A stretch of 64,000 bases of DNA, taken from NCBI GenBank assembly GCA_000787465.1, contig JSYX01000087.1, positions 1 through 64,000 on the forward strand, read 5' to 3'. Shown here piece after piece: positions 12,198 to 22,080 of this stretch. A program made the translations under genes and the position numbers. This DNA comes from Thermomucor indicae-seudaticae (lineage: Eukaryota > Mucoromycota > Mucoromycetes > Mucorales > Lichtheimiaceae). The notes beneath the pieces were generated by a model that ran no database searches, was not told the DNA's origin, and saw only the letters and a list, made by a program, of their open reading frames with translations. Every line of letters begins with the position of its first letter. The stretch's first letter is position 1.

Positions 12198-13428
12198 ATG
12201 TGTGGCCGATATGCTTGTTCGCTGTGCCCTTCTGAACTGCGTTCGCGGTTAAAGGAAAGCAATCTCGACACCTCAGAGGAATGGAGAGACGAAAGTTTCT
12301 TTCAACCGAGTTACAATGTTGCGCCCAGGAAATGGGTACCAGTGGTGCGTCGTGGTCATGAAGGCGAGCTCATTGTCCAGACAATGGTATAAATCAACTC
12401 TGGCACTTCGCGCATTGAGGGACAAATCAGTCTTACGCCGCTGTCAATTTCACAGCGATGGGGCTTCATTCCAACTTGGGCAAAGCAAATGCCAGACAAC
12501 CAGGCATGAGAATTCTGCTCGCTGAACTTTTATCGACAACACTTCTGACAGCACGTTTAGCCTATTAATGCACGAGACGACACGTTGACCGACCGTTCGT
12601 CTGTATTTGACCACGCGAAAAACAAAGGGCGCTGCATTGTGGTCGCCGAAGGGTAAACTATTGAAGTCGTAAGCTTTCAATTCAACTGTTAGTCATGAGG
12701 TAGGTTCTACGAGTGGAAAAAGTTGGGCGGCGGCAAAAAGATTCCACATTATACGAAGCGAAAGGACGGTAAACTGATGTTGTTCGCTGGCCTTTATGAT
12801 GTCTCTCATATCGAGGAAGGTACGCTTCTCCATCTCCATCTTTTATCTTTACCAGAACGCAATGTCATACTAAATCTGTATAGATAAACCGATGTATACC
12901 TGCACCATTATAACCACATCTGCTTCATCATTCTTTTCGTCTATCCATGACCGGATGCCGGTCATCCTCGAAAATGGATCTCCTGACGTGGATCGATGGT
13001 TATCCGAAGAACTCTGGAGCAAAGAACACGCCGCCATACTGAAACCATACGAAGGAGAATTGGATTGGTGAGCTACGGGGTCGTGTAGAGCGTAGCCTAA
13101 TCACTAACTCTTTGGCCCCACATCCAGTTATCAGGTCACAGAGGCTGTAGGACCAACCACCAACAACTCGCCCGATTTTGTTGTTCCAGTCGATCGCTTG
13201 AAAGGATCTATTTCAAATTTCTTCAAGAAAGCACAGCCGCAAGATAGTACCAAGATCAAGGATTTGCCGTTGAGCCGACAGACTAAACGTCGAATGCAAG
13301 AAGAGGAAAGGCCGGAAATGCAGCAAGACAAGAAGAAGAGAGCGACTGAAAATGCTGTCAAGAAAGAAACCGGAAATAGTGCGAGCCAAGGAACAGAGAA
13401 GATAACGAGCTTCTTTGGCAAAAAGTGA
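12198..13428 (+). CDS. HMCES: SRAP-domain abasic-site crosslink protein (HMCES/YedK family)
   Basis: This is an SRAP protein that forms a thiazolidine crosslink with abasic sites in single-stranded DNA and shields them at replication forks. MCGRYA at the start gives the catalytic Cys2 after Met removal. The active-site set is present: N40 in PSYNVAPR, E109 in VVAEGFYEW, and the His of SIHDRMPVIL. It has six coding exons. The second intron (12504-12560) is GC-AG, required to join PDNQ to PINARDD in frame. The C-terminus adds a basic tail with KGSISNFF, which fits the PCNA-interacting consensus [KMQ]xx[ILMV]xx[FY][FY], and a final KITSFFGKK that is similar but lacks the first residue. The stop lies 20 bp from the stop of the convergent LAMTOR5 gene. 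Confidence 0.93.
12504..12560 (+). other. GC-AG intron in HMCES
   Basis: The exon ends AACCAG and the intron starts GCATGA and ends TTTAG at 12560, with a CTGAC branch-like motif 18 bases before the end. No GT donor exists in this interval that would join the conserved TWAKQMPDNQ to PINARDD. Joining at phase 0 restores the SRAP domain without gaps. Confidence 0.75.
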
Positions 13429-13447
13429 TGACCCTTCTCCTCGTTTA

Positions 13448-13909
13448 TCACATGAAGATTGCTAGCGTAAATGTCGCTCTGCTTTGAATAACTACTTTGC
13501 TGATAGAACAGAAAAATTGGTTTGCTTGGTGCCTTTCTTTCTTTTCCAGTTATCAACAGTCCCTTACCAGTTTTCGTATTCAATGTTGATTGTCGGATAT
13601 TCTGGTTTGTCTGGAGCTTCTGCGATTGGGTCCAATAGATCGCGCGCCGTAGTCGCAATAGCATGCGCAACAGCAGCAGCATTTGCCTTTGCTATGCCCC
13701 GAGCTACAAGTTTTCAACCATGAGCAACGGAAACGTTTAAAGCCGCGCACATGCATACCGCCGAGACAAAGGCCCAGATCGTCTACCAAAAGAACTCCCT
13801 TTACATCTTCTCTGTTTGCACTTTTGACGCGATCATTAGTACTAATCGATCTTTGAGGGCAAGTCGCAGCTTACATGTCGTCCAAAATGGACATTAACTC
13901 GGCCTCCAT
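13448..13909 (-). CDS. LAMTOR5: LAMTOR5/HBXIP-like Ragulator subunit
   Basis: This is a small roadblock-fold protein of the Ragulator/EGO complex, which anchors Rag GTPases on the lysosome or vacuole for TORC1 signalling. Four short exons give about 100 aa: MEAELMSILDDIEDVKGVLL, then VDDLGLCLGGARGIAKANAA, an alanine-rich helix, LDPIAEAPDKPEYPTINIEY, and finally CKVVIQSRATFTLAIFM. This parallels human LAMTOR5 (GVLCTDSQGLNLGCRG ... IMIQKHDGITVAVHK) in order and spacing. It is easily missed because no exon exceeds 60 codons. It converges on HMCES with only 19 bp between the stop codons, so the 3'UTRs must overlap. Confidence 0.85.
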
Positions 13910-14505
13910 GAGTTATACGACTGGTGAGGGAGCCAGTATCGGAGTTCTTTGAAGAGTGGTCATCGCTTGAACGAAATATCCCACGGGAAACACATGTTTC
14001 TGCACTGTCCAGTTCTGATCAATATTATTATGCACACAATCTAGGTGTGGCCATGCGAAACAACGAGATGAAGAAATATGACTATCATATACTGACAGCA
14101 TGGAATTTATGCGCAAGCAGGATCGGTTCTAAGCAGTGCGCGTAATGCGCATGTTAGGCGAAGGAATGGGGTCCTGATTATACATACGTAATGGATCCTA
14201 TACGTAGGAATCAATGATGGAAACGCTAACAGGGGACACCGTCTTGATCTTTTTCATGCTGAAATCGAGGCATGGACTAAGGTTATCACTTATATCGCGT
14301 GAGGCTGAAGATTATACATTGCATTCTGCGCAAGATTTGCCACAGACAGAAGTATAGATATCCGCTCGCTTCCATGTCGGTTATCCTATGGATTCCCGAT
14401 CCACGAAAGTCTTTTAGTGGTGCTGACTGGAAATTCAATATGAACTGGCAAGACAAACAGGTGTAATTATGGCTGGGAACGAGTGGTTGGTCAGGAAGTA
14501 CATTA
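13910..14505. other. intergenic between LAMTOR5 (-) and DAD1 (-)
   Basis: This gap should contain the LAMTOR5 promoter and the 3' end of DAD1. The short open frames at 13913-14145 overlap each other on both strands and carry no recognised motif. Confidence 0.35.
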
Positions 14506-14969
14506 TTAACCCAGGAAGTTTACACAAAAGAAATGGAGGACAAGAGAGCACACGACAAAATCGGCAAACGCTCTAGATCATTGTCAGTTGAGTACGCTTT
14601 CTTTGCTTTACATATTCCATCCTGAACTTACCGTTCCGGTGAAATTGTTTTAAAGGAATCCTTATTCTGTGCGTTCGTCTGAATACGCATATTGACTGTC
14701 AGAAACAGAAACGTTCAGTTTGTTAATTGACTACTCCATCCTGTGTGCTCTACGTTACCAGCTAGAACAAAGCTTCCTACGGTCGAGATAAAGCCCGCCA
14801 AGAACGCGTTATAAGGATAAGTGCCGACAGCGATCATATAGATGAACTGAAAGATCCCAGTCAGCAGAATGTATGCCAAGTATACGTCAATAATTCTGAG
14901 GTTCGTTGGGGTATCCTTTTTGTAGGCAGAGATGAATTTCTGCAACGCATTACTGAAACTTCCGTCCAT
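14506..14969 (-). CDS. OST2: oligosaccharyltransferase subunit DAD1/Ost2
   Basis: This is a small multi-pass subunit of the ER oligosaccharyltransferase that N-glycosylates nascent proteins. Three exons join to about 113 aa, the normal family length. DVYLAYILLTGIFQFIYMIA, NAFLAGFISTVGSFVLAV and the final [20 protein letters not shown]...NFLG match the human DAD1 segments YLLYILLTGALQFGY, FLSGFISCVGSFILAV and [20 protein letters not shown]. The start at 14969 (MDGSFSNAL) is the in-frame ATG that aligns with the family N-terminus. SKN7 starts 268 bp away in the opposite direction, so the two probably share a promoter region. Confidence 0.95.
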
Positions 14970-15237
14970 AATGTCGAGGTGCTTTCTGCTGGAAAGGGAC
15001 ATCGACGTGCGATCATCGCAGTATCGCAGATCGGGGTTTGATCTATCCCATTTAAGGAAAAGCTCGAATTCAGGGAAGAAAAAGTAGGGCACCTTTCAAA
15101 AAAAGCTGATCCCGAGGGGCAGGCAAAGGGAACCGAGAGGTGTATTTTAACTTTCGGTTTACTGTACACGGTGGTTCTTTCTCTTTTCCCAAACACTCTT
15201 TCTCTTGCCCTTCTATGATACCCCGATCGCGGGCGAA
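14970..15237. promoter_or_regulatory. bidirectional promoter region DAD1/SKN7
   Basis: A 268-bp segment lies between two divergent start codons. It is pyrimidine-rich just before the SKN7 start. No specific operator is recognised. Confidence 0.4.
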
Positions 15238-17604
15238 ATGAATCAGTGTGACTCGAAACTGAATCAATCACTAAAGCGGCCTCACAGTGCTCTCGATTGC
15301 AAAAAGGCCGCCACCAGTAGCAACAGTAATAAAAGTAGGGATGACAGCGGTACCCGAAACGCAGACAGTACAGATTCCGTTCCGGAATTCATACAAAAGC
15401 TGTTCAGGTACAATGGCAGTAATGCACCATGTTGCCTTATACGTTCCTGACAACATTCACTCGCAATTAGAATGCTAGAGAATAAAGCCTTCTGGCATAC
15501 GTTCTGCTGGGGACCCGACGGCACCACCTTTATTGTCAAGGACACCAACGAGTTTTCAAAAAGCATATTACCAAAGCACTTTAAACACTGTAACTTTGCT
15601 AGTTTCGTACGCCAACTAAACAAGTACGATTTTCACAAGGTCCGAAACACCGATGATGGTTCGAAACGCTATGGTGATCAGGTGAGATAATTAGTTATTA
15701 TATCCAATACAGGGATGGTATTGTTTATGCTTGGTCTCGCACTAGCCTTGGGAGTTTGTACACCCAAAGTTTCGACGTGACCGAAAAGATCTCCTGGAAC
15801 AGATTCGAAGGAAGACTCCCGCCAAGCAAAAGAAAGATGCAGTAGCGACTGAGACGAAACATGAAAGTCAAGCTACCTCAAGCACTTTTGCAGAACAGAC
15901 ACAGCAAGAGGGAAACCAGTCATTTTCTTCCTCCTCAGACTCAGTAGCGGAATTACGGCAAATGGCCCAAAATCTGCAGGCAAAGATTAACGAGCTACAA
16001 AAGGCACAGCTGGAAATGGACAGCAATCTAAAACGACTCGAACAGAACGACAAGTTGATTCTGAATGAATTTGCCAGTCTCAACCAAAATTTGGCTGCCA
16101 AAGATCAACTGATACGCGAATTTTTGCAATTAGCTGCGGTTCAAGAAGAAAAGAGTATGTGGATGTTTTGCTTGTCTCTTTGATACAAATAGTTGACTTA
16201 GCGCGTTTTTTTTGATAGAGAGAAATGGCTCGATGTCTGCTGATCATGGATTCGCGCCTGCAACACAGAGTCTCGCCGACGCATATTCACAGATAGCCTC
16301 GTCAAGTACTCAGCAAATGGAAACATTATCAAAGAGCTTGCAACCTTTGGTACCGACACAAATTACAATTGTGAAGAACGAAGCACAGAACGCGAACGTC
16401 GAAATTGCTGATAAAGTATTACCGCCAGAAGAACAGCCTGCTATACGCACGCAATCATCTATCCCGACATTACCTGTCAATCCTTCTGCGAACATGCAGT
16501 TGCCATGCTCTGATTCTGCTGCTGCTGCTGCTGCTAGCATGAACGCAGGAAGCATCATCGGGTCGCCGTTAAAGACAAGCGACGGCCTTGCTTTTGTTAC
16601 CTTCGGCCGTTTAACACCTAAAATGTCGATCCGCGATAATAAGACCTCTTTGGAAATTGAAATGACGCCTGGACTGAACTATCAACAGCAACACCAACAG
16701 CAGGAGGGTTACTCGTCGGTCCAGAACAATGCCAGCAGTACGAGAGTGAAATCAAATGCTGCTGGATGGACAGTTTCGCCTCGGGTTTTACTTGTCGACG
16801 ATGACTCTGTATATCGCGATATCAGCGGCAGACTCCTTCAAGTGGTCGGTTGTACAATCGATCTAGCCAAAGACGGCGTTGAGGCTATCCATATGATGGG
16901 CCTTCGGAAGTATGACCTCATTCTTATGGTAAACCGGTTATTTTGCCTCGAGTTAATTAGCAAAATTTCTAAATAGGATTTTCGCGTAGGATATTGTGAT
17001 GCCTAACTTAGATGGCATTTCGGCAACCAAAAATATCCGTAAATATGACGTAAAGACGCCGATCATCTCCATGACATCGAACTTCTCGGACAGCGACATT
17101 GTACAATACGCTGGAAGCGGCATGACCGATATTTTGCCCAAGCCATTTACAAAGAACACATTGTACAGCATGCTCGAAAAATACTGCGCTCATCTTCGAG
17201 TGATACATCCTAACATTGTACATATGGGACTTGGATTGTTACCATCCTCTGAGGCGTCAACTAGCGGGTCTAGTAGTAGCAGTACTTCCTATATCCAAGA
17301 AATCGGTCACCAATGCAACACCACTGCAGCAGACGAAAATGTCGTCAATCCTGTTCCTACGTGTCCCTTGCCAACGTATCCACAATCTATACCAGCCCAG
17401 CCAACAGTATTTTATCAGCTATCACCGTATCCCAGTTGTTCCAATAATCCTGCTGTAGAAGCCCCTTTAGCTCCGTATTGGGAAATTCCCAGTCAAATAT
17501 CTGCTGGTCCCGCGACTCCTTTGCCTCTTTCATATGGCCCCACTGCCGGTTCAGTAGAAGATGCCACAGGAAGAAAGCGAAGGAGAATCGATGAATCCAA
17601 CTAG
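15238..17604 (+). CDS. SKN7: Skn7/Prr1-type transcription factor: HSF DNA-binding domain plus receiver domain
   Basis: This is the output response regulator of the fungal Sln1-type phosphorelay, which controls oxidative and cell-wall stress genes. The start at 15238 (MNQCDSKLNQS) is the first ATG of the frame. FIQKLFRMLENKAFWHTFCW...NFASFVRQLNKYDFHK is an HSF-type domain (about residues 43-150). A coiled coil follows (QNLQAKINELQKAQLEMDSN), then a Q/S-rich linker. The receiver domain contains RVLLVDDDSVYRDISGRLLQ, phosphoacceptor Asp in LILMDIVMPNLDG, TSNFS and KPF. An intron falls exactly between the Met and that Asp codon. A polyalanine run encoded by GCT repeats lies near 16525. The tail ends with RKRRRIDES, a possible NLS. 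Five exons are inferred, all in frame. Confidence 0.95.
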
Positions 17605-19150
17605 TACATAAAGAATTCTGTGTATATTTTTTTCTCTTTATTTCATGGCTTGCAATACAGACTTCTGAGCACTATAACGTCTTGCTCCCTATTTTCACGC
17701 ACTGATGAAAGCTAGTTGTTTTTGGTGTTTTACTGAACATACACTGCATCCATGCACTGCAGATGATTCTGTCGAATACCTCCCGCAGTGATAAATAAAC
17801 AATCCGTAGGAAGCTTTTAGTCTGTGCGCTAAATACATTCGCTTTCTATGGCTTCGTATTTACTCTCTTCATCAGTTTCACGCGTATTACTATATACAGG
17901 CTTCTTATACATACTTCATACAATGGTCCATCTGGCTCGGCTTTCAAGTCCGGTATTCCTTTGACAACTGTCAGGGTGGCTACGTCTTTCGTGCTTGAGC
18001 ATAATCATTGCACCTTAGAAAATACATTTATGACACCATATACAAGGATCCATCATCATCAACCAAGGTTCCATATCACCTACGGCCGACACATAAACTA
18101 ACTGGGCTTTCTACCTGTTTCTTGCTGCATTTAACCAAATTTTCGTGTCGTACAAGACGCATGAAGTCGTTATTATGAGAAGTCCAGAAAACCCATATGC
18201 GCCTTTGTTTGCTCAGCAGGGAACTATGTCACCCTCGAAAAAAGTGCAGTGTGAGCGCAAGATAACGATCACGTTTCAAACAAAACGGACACAGAGAAAA
18301 AGCGCTTACAAACGTTCGTTGTAATGATATTTTAGCTTTTCTTTGTCATCAGGGTGATCCTTAAGCGGCGAAGACACTGTATCCGTTGTACAAATGACCC
18401 AAACAAAAAGGCCAACTTTTCAGTTGCAGTCAAAAGAAAAATATCTGAGGTTTGCCACGACACCGTTTGAAAATCAACTGTCACTATTAATCCAATCTGT
18501 TGGCACGGGGTACAGTACACAAAACTGTCCTTTTGTTCTCTTTACGCATCAACCTTATGCGCTGTTCAACATTATCCTCCAAAAAGTTCCTCTTTTTTCC
18601 TAGCGCCTGGTAAACCTTTACTTTTTCCAACACGGTCATACTTGACAAATCAACTTGTTGGAGACGTGATTTGGCTAAAGATTTTTCGCGAAAGGGGCCA
18701 GTCTCCGAGTATAGAAACGTTGGATAAAATAAAGGACGATCTGTCAGGTTGTGTAACCTTAAAAGTCAACCCTTATTGCTGTTATGCGGAAATACCGTTC
18801 AGTCTGTTCACCTTGTGATCTCCTGCGTGCATAATCAACACGACAAACTGGGAGTAAAGATAAGGAGCCAATTCGATCTGCAAAAAAATTCAGTGAAAGA
18901 AAAAACCTTGTTACTGTGCAAGCGAGAAAAAGAATCAAAAAACTATAAATTGAACGCGAAAGCCCCCATTTTTTCTCTTTTTTCATATTATTTTGGTATC
19001 TTGTTTTTTTTTATTTTTTTAAAAATGTTCAAAGTTCGCTCGCCCCTTCTACTGTTCCCAGCTTGCCGTCGGCAGCGCAATAAGACGATAGAGCGTTTGG
19101 GCTGCTGGATATGGGGGCGTCAGGGCGTGTCTCGGGGTCCCGTCTTCCGG
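17605..19150. other. gene-poor region downstream of SKN7
   Basis: This is AT-rich sequence with only short frames on both strands and no conserved motif. A T-rich run lies at about 18968-19025. I recognise no gene or RNA. Confidence 0.4.
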
Positions 19151-19177
19151 CCGGCACGTCCCCTCAGGGTTGCAGCC

Positions 19178-19480
19178 TCAGCTGCAATCCTGTGGGGAGG
19201 TGTCGGTTGAGGGGTCGTGGGCGGGGCGCTCATCCTCACGGATGGCGACGGCGACGTCGTCATGCGTGAGGCCGAGCTCTTCGTCCCAGGGCTCTGAGAT
19301 GCGTCCTGGCGTCCTCATATCCAGGCACGCCCTGTAAGTAGATACTTGCTGACCGTCAAAGAAAGCTATTCTACTAACATAATAACCAAAAACTAGCCTT
19401 CCATTCCTTTGCTCGCACCCCTTTCCACTCGTTCTCTTCCGCCTTCTCCTCCTCTCCTTTTCCTCCGCTCTTTCCCCCCT
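19178..19480 (-). other. possible small two-exon gene or transposon fragment, GC-rich
   Basis: On the minus strand a CTTACAG acceptor at 19332 opens a 51-codon frame (19331-19178). It begins ACLDMRTPGRISEPWDEELG and ends TSPQDCS plus stop, in strongly GC-rich codons unlike the surroundings. Upstream a Lys/Glu-rich frame starting MREEGGKSGGKGEEE (about 19490-19395) might be a first exon, but I cannot find a convincing donor. I recognise no family; it could also be a piece of a retroelement. Confidence 0.2.
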
Positions 19481-19799
19481 CCTCCCTCATTTTCCGTCAG
19501 GGTAAGATTTTGAAAAAATTGGGTATCGTAAAGTTTATGACTAATTTTCACCCTTTAGCGTGGCTTAAGCTCGTTTGTTCAAACATCTTTGATTCACTAC
19601 TAAGATTTGCATCGGCGGCGACGGGACAGGTATGCATCTTTCTAGTTTACGGATAGCAAAAGCCGATTGTGTTCTTACGCGTCTGCTATTAGCAAACCAA
19701 TGAAATCTGGGCGTACAAAAGCGAACGCGAACTAAACACGGGGCCCATGTTACAACACGCCAAACAAGACCGTCACAAATTGTATTGTGGCATCCTTCC

Positions 19800-20225
19800 C
19801 GTCATCACACATTTGTATCCTATTCGCATTGCACAATATAGTCATTTGTACCATATGGCATCTCCCACCACTTAGTCCTGTATATATATCTCATTCCATA
19901 TCGTACATATTGCATATTCCAAGGTACCGTTCTATTTATATCATTTCTCGCCCTACATTCTACATGTATGCGTACTCCATCATTCCTTCTTGTATATATC
20001 ATTTATATTCCCGCATTGTACATACTGCATCTTCTTTCACTTCATCTTGTATATACCATCCTGCATCGCACTGTACTACTTTCTACCCCACCACATCAAT
20101 CTGTATATACGTTCCTGCATCTTACCTGTACATATCACATATTGTATCACATCATTCTGTATATATCCTTTACTGCATCGACTTGTAAATATGTATAACC
20201 TCAACTTGTATATATTCTCGCTTAC
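19800..20225. repeat. degenerate tandem repeat around TTGTATATA...CTGCAT
   Basis: Roughly every 50-60 bases the sequence returns to a TGTATATA core followed by CAT and TGCAT, in a C/T/A-rich background with few G on this strand. Cores lie near 19880, 19990, 20050, 20100, 20157 and 20207. This leaves frames open on the plus strand without making a plausible protein. Confidence 0.4.
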
Positions 20226-21181
20226 TGTGCATAAAATCATTATTCTATAATCTACTAAACTTTAGTATTTGCCTTAACTAAAGACGCGTCGATTTTCACT
20301 TGAAATTACGTACAAAGTGTCATATAATTCATGCATTGTTTATTTTCGGAAAAGCACTGCCATAAGGAATCAACTCATACATACATATTAAAACCGGGAA
20401 ATACGTCCAATGGTCGCGGATCACAGTGGTACTCGATATAATGGTGCGCTCGGTATTTCGGTCGATTTCGCTCCCCACCACGCTTACAATTTATTGCAAG
20501 GAAGGGTTCGACACAATGATTGCTATTCCGGTCCGCCGCGTTAGAATCATATTGAGCAGAATCTGTATGCCTTATGAAAGGAAAAGAGGCGAACTATGAG
20601 CATAACCCGTTCAAGATGTAATGTAAGTTTTTCTAACAGTGAATTTAACCATAAACTGAGTGTCAGCTCACAGAAGGAAGCGAACATGGCTCTAGGCAAT
20701 GCATAATGCTCATTTCTTTATGCAAAGCTAGCTCATACTTGGAAGGTAATTGGTGAATGACACTACAGCAAGACTATGACTTAAATTAGCAGAATTTCAG
20801 TGTTGACCTTTTGAACTGCTTTTCTCGTATAAGGGACTCAAGGGTTACATATGTTTAACTTGCAAATGTGCAAACTGGCAACAAACAGGGTACTGTTCAG
20901 TGGTGTATATATTGACGCTTCTACTGCGTTAGGGAAAGCCGCTACAAATTTGAGAAACATAATATCATACATATCATGGCGTTCATGGTACATGCCGGGG
21001 ACCTCGTCCTCTTCCATGTACGTAAATCCTGTGGCCAAGCAGCTCTGATGCTTCTTTAATAGCCAACTCCGACACTACATTCGTCTAGATCTTTACAACG
21101 AAATGCTCAAATTCAAGAAGCACGATAACAAAGGTAGAAAGATGTGGACCGATAATCTCATTTCAATCAAGGTTTTAATTG
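20226..21181. other. upstream region of RS-HUB1
   Basis: AT-rich region with no recognisable gene. A 5' exon supplying the initiator ATG of the RS-HUB1 gene must lie in the right part. Candidate ATG/donor pairs include ATGTAC|GTAAAT at 21017 and ATG|GTACAT near 20987. None can be preferred from sequence alone. Confidence 0.35.
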
Positions 21182-21816
21182 AGTGGAACAGAGAAGGATT
21201 CCAACTCTCCGTCTTCCAGGCGAGACCGAGACCGAGACCCATCACCCTCACGTCATTCACGTAGAAGACGATCAAGATCTCGCTCACGCGAACGACGACG
21301 CAGCCGTTCCCCATCGCCCTCACGTCATTCACGTAGAAGACGATCAAGATCTCGCTCTCGCGAACGACAACGTAGCCGTTCGCCTGCCAAGCGAGATTCT
21401 CGATCGCCTGCCCCAGAAAAGGTAATAAGCCTTCCTCCCGTCTCTTTGTCGTTATACTTTTGGCTTATTCATCATCATCATTGTCTACTTGTAGCCCAAG
21501 AAGAAACCAAAACCCACTCCGCAGTATAACCTTATTGAACTTGAGGTCAACGATCGACTTGGTAAAAAAGTCCGTGTAAAGTGTAGTCCAAACGATACCG
21601 TTGGTGATTTCAAGAAACTGGTGGCCGCACAAATTGGTACGGATCCTCATAAGATCGTGTTAAAGAAATGGTACAAGGAATACAAAGATCATATTACACT
21701 GGATGACTGTAAGTATATCCCTCAACTTGCATCAAAGTCTAAGTCCTGTTCTTAACATGCTTTCTTTTTTAGATGAACTACACAATGGCATGAACCTCGA
21801 ACTGTACTATCGATAA
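21182..21816 (+). CDS. HUB1: HUB1/UBL5 ubiquitin-like protein with N-terminal RS domain
   Basis: The C-terminal 73 residues are a full UBL5/Hub1: [18 protein letters not shown] ... [20 protein letters not shown] and [13 protein letters not shown] with the diagnostic Tyr-Tyr before the end. Hub1 binds spliceosomal proteins non-covalently (Snu66, Prp5) and influences 5' splice-site choice. Here an exon encoding about 75 residues of RS/RD-rich sequence ([20 protein letters not shown]) is spliced in frame ahead of it through a [12 protein letters not shown] linker. The RS exon holds a 72-bp (24-codon) direct duplication (21245 and 21317). Introns run from 21421 to the CTTGTAG before CCCAAGAAG, and between GATGACT and ATGAACT. 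No in-frame ATG exists in the RS exon, so an upstream exon is missing and the true start is unresolved. Confidence 0.85.
21245..21388 (+). repeat. 72-bp direct duplication inside the RS exon
   Basis: The block starting CCCTCACGTCATTCACGTAG at 21245 recurs at 21317 almost unchanged (a few substitutions such as CTCACG to CTCTCG). The offset is 72 bp, exactly 24 codons, so the duplication doubles the RS segment without changing the frame. Confidence 0.85.
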
Positions 21817-22080
21817 TTCCTTCCTTTGCTGCTATCACGGCTTGGAGTCAGAAATTAAAAAAAGACGCCAGGGACTTCTCTTGCTCTCCATGGCACCTGG
21901 AACTATGGCTACGGGCGGCATGAGAGAAAGGGAGATAATAAACAAACACTGTAAGAGACTGCATGGCGTGTTGAAAAGCCTCCCGAATTAAGCGAAGGCG
22001 TTTCTTCTCCTTTGCATTAAACACGCATAAAAAATCTTTTTTCCGTGTCTCTCTTTCTTTTACTTTTATTGTGTTTCGTA

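Noticed and set aside
15205..15237. SKN7 start at 15205
   Set aside because: The codon there is TTG. The first ATG in the frame is 15238.
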